Source: Microglena sp. YARC (Eukaryota; Chlorophyta; Chlorophyceae; Chlamydomonadales; Chlamydomonadaceae). From it: a stretch of DNA of 64,000 bases. The first letter of the stretch is position 1; each line of letters opens with the position of its first letter. The position numbers were made by a program, and so were the translations under genes. The stretch spans positions 60,254,539-60,318,538 of the forward strand of contig CM039464.1 of assembly GCA_022414725.1 (NCBI GenBank). The letters run 5' to 3'. Below the pieces are notes generated by a model. That model did not search any database. It had not been told where the DNA came from and saw nothing but the letters and a program-made list of their open reading frames with translations. This document shows positions 61,001-64,000 of this stretch, one piece after another.

Positions 61001-64000
61001 CCCATCTCATCTCATCTCATCTCATCTCACCTCATCTCATCTCATCTCACCCCATCTCATCTCATCTCATCTCGTCTCATCTCACCCCATCTCATCTCAT
61101 CTCATCTCATCTCATCTCACCCCATCTCATCTCACCTCACCTCACCTCACCTCACCTCATCTCATCTCATCTCACCCCATCTCATCTCATCTCATCTCGT
61201 CTCATCTCACCCCATCTCATCTCACCTCATCTCATCTCATCTGACATGACATCATCTTATCTCATCTGACCCAACCTGATCTCATCTGACCTGACCTGAC
61301 CTGACCTGACCTAATGGTAATATGTTGGCTGACTTTGACGACGACAAGATGATACCATGCTATGGCTTTGGAGATAGTACGTCTCATCTCATCTCCCCTC
61401 ATCTCATCTCATCTCATCTCATCTCATCTCATCTCATCTCATCTCATCTCATCTCATCTCATCTCATCTCATCCCATCTCATCGCATCTGGCCTAACCTC
61501 CCAGTTATAACCGGGGACCAGTCAGTTTTCTCCTTCTGCCCATGCGATGAACAGCTGTACATCGCATACACAAACACACGCGTACATCCATTCTCCCACC
61601 CACCCCATCCACCCATCCACCTTCAGAGCAAGTAAGCCACTCACCCTCCCATCCACCCTCCCATCCACCCTCCCACCCACCCTCCCAGTTAAAACAGGTT
61701 GTCTCCCTCTGCCCATGCGATGAACAGCTTTACAACGCATACATGAACACATATCCATTCTCCCACCCACCCACCCCATCCACCCAGCTCTCTCACTGAC
61801 TCACCCACCCTCCCATCCACCCTCCCACCCACCCACCCCATCCACCCAGCTCTCTCACTGACTCACCCACCCTCCATCCACCCTCCCACCACCACCCCAT
61901 CCACTCAGCTCTCTCACTGACTCACCCACCCTCCCATCCACCCTCCCACCCACCCACCCCATCCACTCAGCTCTCTCACTGACTCACCCACCCTCCCATC
62001 CACCCTCCCACCCACCCTCCCACCCACCCTCCCACCCACCCTCCCAGTTATAACCGGGGACCAGTCAGTTTTCTCCTTCTGCCCTCGCGACGAGCAATTG
62101 TACACCATCCCTTCTGCAATTGAGCGGTACAGATCCCTTGTACCGCACATCAAACTGGCAGGCCCCACTTCCTTTGCACCTGCCATCTATCAGGTAAGGG
62201 TTTGGGTACAGGGTTTTGGGTATGGGATTAGGGGCTATGGTTCCGATGTTTTGGGTATGTGGGCTATGGGTACAGGGTACGAGGTATGGGTACAGGGTTT
62301 TGAGCATAGGGTTAGGGGTTATGTGTACGGGGTTTGGGGTAAGGGTTATGAGTAACCAGACTAACCAAACCGAAACATTCAAGGCCATGAGGATAGTGCA
62401 GCAGAGCAACAACCAACAAACCAACAAACCAACCAACCAACTAACCAACCATATCAAACCAAACCATTCCAGGCCATGAGTATAGTGCAGCAGAGCAACA
62501 ATACACCAAACAGCACACCAAACAACACACCAAACAACACACCAAACAACAAACTAAACAACTTACCAACCAAACTAAACCAAACCATTCCAGGCCATGA
62601 GTATAGTGCAGCAGAGCAACAATACACCAAACAACACACCAAACAGCACACCAAACAACACACCAAACAACACACCAAATAACACACCAAACAACACACC
62701 AAACAACAAACTAAACAACTTACCAACCAAACTAAACCAAACCATTCCAGGCCATGAGTATAGTGCAGCAGAGCAACAATACACCGAACAACACACCAAA
62801 CAACAAACTAAACAACTAACCAACCAAACTAAACCAAACCATTCCAGGCCATGAGCTTTGAGCAACAGAGCAACAACCAACCAAACTAACTAAACCAAAC
62901 TAAACCAAACTAAACCAAACTAAACCAAACATTCCAGGCCATGAGGATAGTACCACATAGCAACAACGAGTACCATATCATGACACAAACACCAATCCAA
63001 CCAACCAACAAACCAACCAACCAACTAACCAACCAACAAACAAACCAACAAACCAGTACCACCCCCTGCCGCACACACACCAAACTGGACTCTTCCCTGT
63101 CACCTTCCAGGCCATGAGGATTGTACAACAGAGCAACAACCAGTACCACATATTGTTGCTCATAGCTGATGGCCAGGTCACATGGGCAACCAACCACTCG
63201 TCAACCAACTAACCAAACATACCAAACCAAAACCATTACAGGCCATGAGGATAGTACAACAGAGCAACAACCAGTATCACATCTTGTTGCTCATAGCTGA
63301 TGGCCAGGTCACCCGGCCTAGCGGCCTCAGCTCTTCCCAGCTCAGTTCCCAAGAGAGGGCAACGATAACCGCCATTGAACAAGCTAGGTGAGTGGTATCC
63401 AGGTTGGGCTGTATGATCTGAGCTGTAGCTGAGGTGTAGCTGATGGCCAAGTCACACGACCTAGCGGCCTCAGCTCTTCCCAGCTCAGTTCCCAAGAAAG
63501 GGCGACAATAACGGCCATTGAACAAGCTAGGTGAGTGGTGGCCAGGTTGGGCTGTATGAGCTGAGCTGAGGTGTAGCTGAGGTGTAGCTGACGGCAAGGT
63601 CACACGACCTAGCAGAGAGGGCAACAATAACCGCCATCGACAAGCTAGGTGAGTGGTAGCCAGGGGCTGTATGATCTGAGGTGTAGCTAAGGACAAGGTC
63701 ACACGACCTGAGGTGTAGCTGAGTTGAAGCTTATGGTCAGGTCACACATCCTGAGGTGTAGCTGAGGTGCTGCTGATTGCCAGGTCACGCGACCTGAGGT
63801 GTAGCTGAGGAGTAGCTGATGGCCAGGTAACACAGTCTAGTAGCATCAGGTCTTCCCAGCTTCCCAAACCAAAACCAAACCAATCCTTGCCCAAACAAAA
63901 CCAAACCACAAAACTACCCCCATCCTACCCTATCCCCACCCTTATCCCCCAGATAGCTCTCACACCCATCCGCAACCCAGCAAAGTCATACCCCCCCACA
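57655..64000 (+). CDS. RGLG: RGLG-like E3 ligase / copine-domain protein, 5' five exons (partial)
   Basis: Five exons join in perfect phase into the N-terminal two-thirds of a plant RGLG protein: a membrane-anchored RING E3 ubiquitin ligase with a copine-type vWA domain, known in Arabidopsis for K63-linked ubiquitination and hormone/stress responses. Exons: 57655-57764, 58488-58577, 60543-60683, 62048-62193, 63242-63387, all GT..AG. The start MGNS fits the family's N-myristoylated Gly2; one indel in the CTC run that follows must be allowed. The vWA MIDAS is VAVDFTKSNEWTG (DxTxS). Later motifs: GKTLADFDDDKMIPCYGFGD, YRSLVPHIKLAGPTSFAPAI and HILLLIADGQVTR. The RING finger would lie beyond 64000. 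Copine-domain proteins with C2 domains (BON/copines) are the alternative, but no C2 precedes this vWA. Confidence 0.88.
58239..58300 (+). repeat. Pseudo-copy of exon 2 5' edge in intron 1
   Basis: CACCCACAG then AGCAAGTAACCAAGCG and GAGTCAACGGCCTTGAAAATTAGC copies the acceptor and first ~45 bp of exon 2, lying 249 bp upstream of the true exon. An in-frame disruption (GAAAATTAG) shows decay. Confidence 0.88.
58488..58577 (+). CDS. RGLG: RGLG-like exon 2 (MIDAS)
   Basis: 90 bp, phase 1 to phase 1: EQVTQALRVNGLESSNLIVA then VDFTKSNEWTG. Acceptor CCCACAG, donor GTAAAC. This carries the start of the vWA fold and the DxTxS metal-coordinating residues. Confidence 0.92.
58625..59310 (+). repeat. Tandem array of exon 2 donor-side copies
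   Basis: Eight further copies of GACTTTACC(A/G)AGAGCAATG with GAGTGGACAGGTAAAC follow exon 2 at about 58641, 58725, 58810, 58900, 58990, 59073, 59162 and 59247 (80-92-bp period). Linkers read CTGACCGCCCTTATCTAAGG and (GGCTT)n. Most keep the donor GTAAAC; two have GGAAAC. Two more copies lie at 59563 and 59641. Each encodes DFT(K/E)SNEWTG. Confidence 0.93.
59520..60290 (+). repeat. ~73-bp array with exon 2 LESSN-like cores and (GGCTT)n
   Basis: Starts with a longer exon 2 copy (CTTGAAAGTAGCAATCTCGT ... GGGTGGACAGGTAAGC, 59533-59600). Then about eight units contain CTTGGAAGTAGCAATAGCGC, TTCCAGTTGATAAGGCTTGG and runs of TTGGC. The CTTGGAAGTAGCAAT core matches the exon 2 segment encoding LESSN. 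Confidence 0.88.
60404..60460 (+). repeat. Pseudo-copy of exon 3 5' edge
   Basis: TGTGTGTGCAG then GCAAGATTTCAAATCAGGGG to GTGGATGTTTCC repeats the acceptor and first 48 bp of exon 3, 139 bp upstream of the true exon, together with its upstream intron sequence (CACACCCACCCTAA...). Confidence 0.92.
60543..60683 (+). CDS. RGLG: RGLG-like exon 3
   Basis: 141 bp: KISNQGRCLHQVDVSFGPYM then EVMQIIGKTLADFDDDKMIP and CYGFGD. Acceptor TTTGTGCAG, donor GTAGGT; phase 1 at both ends. The GKTL...D.D..IPC.GFGD run is a signature of plant RGLG/copine vWA domains. Confidence 0.93.
60684..61500 (+). repeat. Exon 3 donor-side copies with (CTCAT)n microsatellites
   Basis: Two extra copies of TTGGCTGACTTTGACGACGA through GCTTTGGAGATA (60791-60842 and 61323-61374) follow exon 3. 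Each is followed by GTACGTCTCATCTC and a long CTCAT pentamer tract (60846-61250, 61381-61480). Confidence 0.93.
61502..62047 (+). repeat. Exon 4 5'-edge copies and CCACCCTCC repeats
   Basis: Two pseudo-copies of the exon 4 start: CAGTTATAACCGGGGACCAG (61502) with CCCATGCGATGAACAGCTGT, and CAGTTAAAACAGG (61684) with CCCATGCGATGAACAGC. Both precede the true exon and are separated by (CCACCCTCC)n and CCATCCACCCAGCTCTCTCA units of about 60 bp. Confidence 0.9.
62048..62193 (+). CDS. RGLG: RGLG-like exon 4
   Basis: 146 bp: VITGDQSVFSFCPRDEQLYT, IPSAIERYRSLVPHIKLAGP, TSFAPAIYQ. Acceptor CCTCCCAG, donor GTAAGG; phase 1 in, phase 0 out. GPTSFAP is a conserved copine-domain motif. Confidence 0.93.
62194..63241 (+). 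repeat. Exon 5 acceptor-side copies and CCAAACAACA minisatellite
   Basis: Seven pseudo-copies of the exon 5 start (CCATTCCAG then GCCATGAGTATAGTGCAGCA and GAGCAACAA) occur at about 62379, 62474, 62597, 62752, 62849, 62938 and 63112. Most retain an AG acceptor. Linkers are (CACCAAACAA)n and (ACTAAACCAA)n. The copy at 63112 extends ~75 bp into the exon. The intron begins with GGGTTTTGGGTAYRGG repeats (62200-62350). Confidence 0.93.
63242..63387 (+). CDS. RGLG: RGLG-like exon 5
   Basis: 146 bp: AMRIVQQSNNQYHILLLIAD, GQVTRPSGLSSSQLSSQERA, TITAIEQA plus a split Arg codon. Acceptor ATTACAG, donor GTGAGT. LLIADGQVTR is the hallmark of the copine/RGLG vWA domain. Confidence 0.93.
63388..63830 (+). 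repeat. Exon 5 donor-side copies in intron 5
   Basis: Copies of exon 5 from AGCTGATGGCCAAGTCAC to GAACAAGCTAG plus the donor GTGAGTGG (63438-63540), and a shorter one (63585-63660). Further degenerate GGTCACACGACCTGAGGTGT and GTAGCTGAGG units run to about 63830. Confidence 0.9.
63831..64000. other. Intron continuing past window end
   Basis: A/C-rich intron sequence with CCAAACCA words; the next RGLG-like exon is not reached. Confidence 0.5.

Noticed and set aside
60830..61269. Frames encoding HLISS repeats
   Set aside because: Translation of the (CTCAT)n microsatellite.

Overview
The window reads as nuclear DNA of a streptophyte, most plausibly a green alga with large, repeat-filled introns. 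Supporting signs are plant-type TTTAGGG telomere-like repeats, spliceosomal GT..AG introns, a plant-type C2-domain gene, and a gene of the plant RGLG/copine family (E3 ligases with a copine/vWA domain). Nested LTR retrotransposons, LINE fragments and hAT-type MITEs fill most of the rest. The species cannot be fixed from the sequence. Frequent single-base indels, often in homopolymers, break otherwise good reading frames, so the consensus looks like lightly polished long-read data.

Layout. 1-12.9 kb is satellite and minisatellite DNA (55-bp, 92-bp, 94-bp, 51-bp, 15-bp and ~17-bp arrays, ATCATATGAT palindrome arrays). It carries a 3' LINE fragment, a tRNA-derived SINE-like element and five TIR elements from three families, each flanked by a perfect 8-bp target-site duplication (TSD). 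12.9-32.6 kb is a nested retroelement cluster. A 5'-truncated LINE-like element (possible methyltransferase-like segment, RNase H, zinc motif, PD-(D/E)XK endonuclease) is split by Ty3/gypsy element A (14898-21231, TSD TCCAC). Its tail is hit by a degenerate relative, element B (21708-25260, TSD CCGGA). Next comes the 3' LTR and part of the body of element D, into which element C (28002-32298, TSD CATGT, identical 298-bp LTRs with TA..TA ends) has inserted. 32.6-43.9 kb is an inverted, indel-rich copy of 18.3-29.3 kb that ends at a 1000-N gap; an assembly fold-back is the simplest reading.

44.9-52.6 kb is low-quality or minisatellite DNA (170-bp repeats, telomere-like 73-bp repeats, GT-rich arrays, G-runs) plus a tRNA-like SINE fragment. 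53.1-54.8 kb holds a two-exon C2-domain gene. 57.6 kb to the window end holds the first five exons of an RGLG-like gene, with perfect phase agreement at every splice junction; the RING-encoding end lies outside.

The most unusual signal is in the RGLG-like gene. Most introns are filled with tandem copies of the neighbouring exon edges. Copies of the acceptor side lie upstream of an exon and copies of the donor side lie downstream. One array repeats the segment encoding the vWA metal-binding (MIDAS) motif about ten times and would be in frame if spliced in as 27-nt mini-exons. The two host genes are not obviously co-functional; the other coding sequence belongs to mobile elements.
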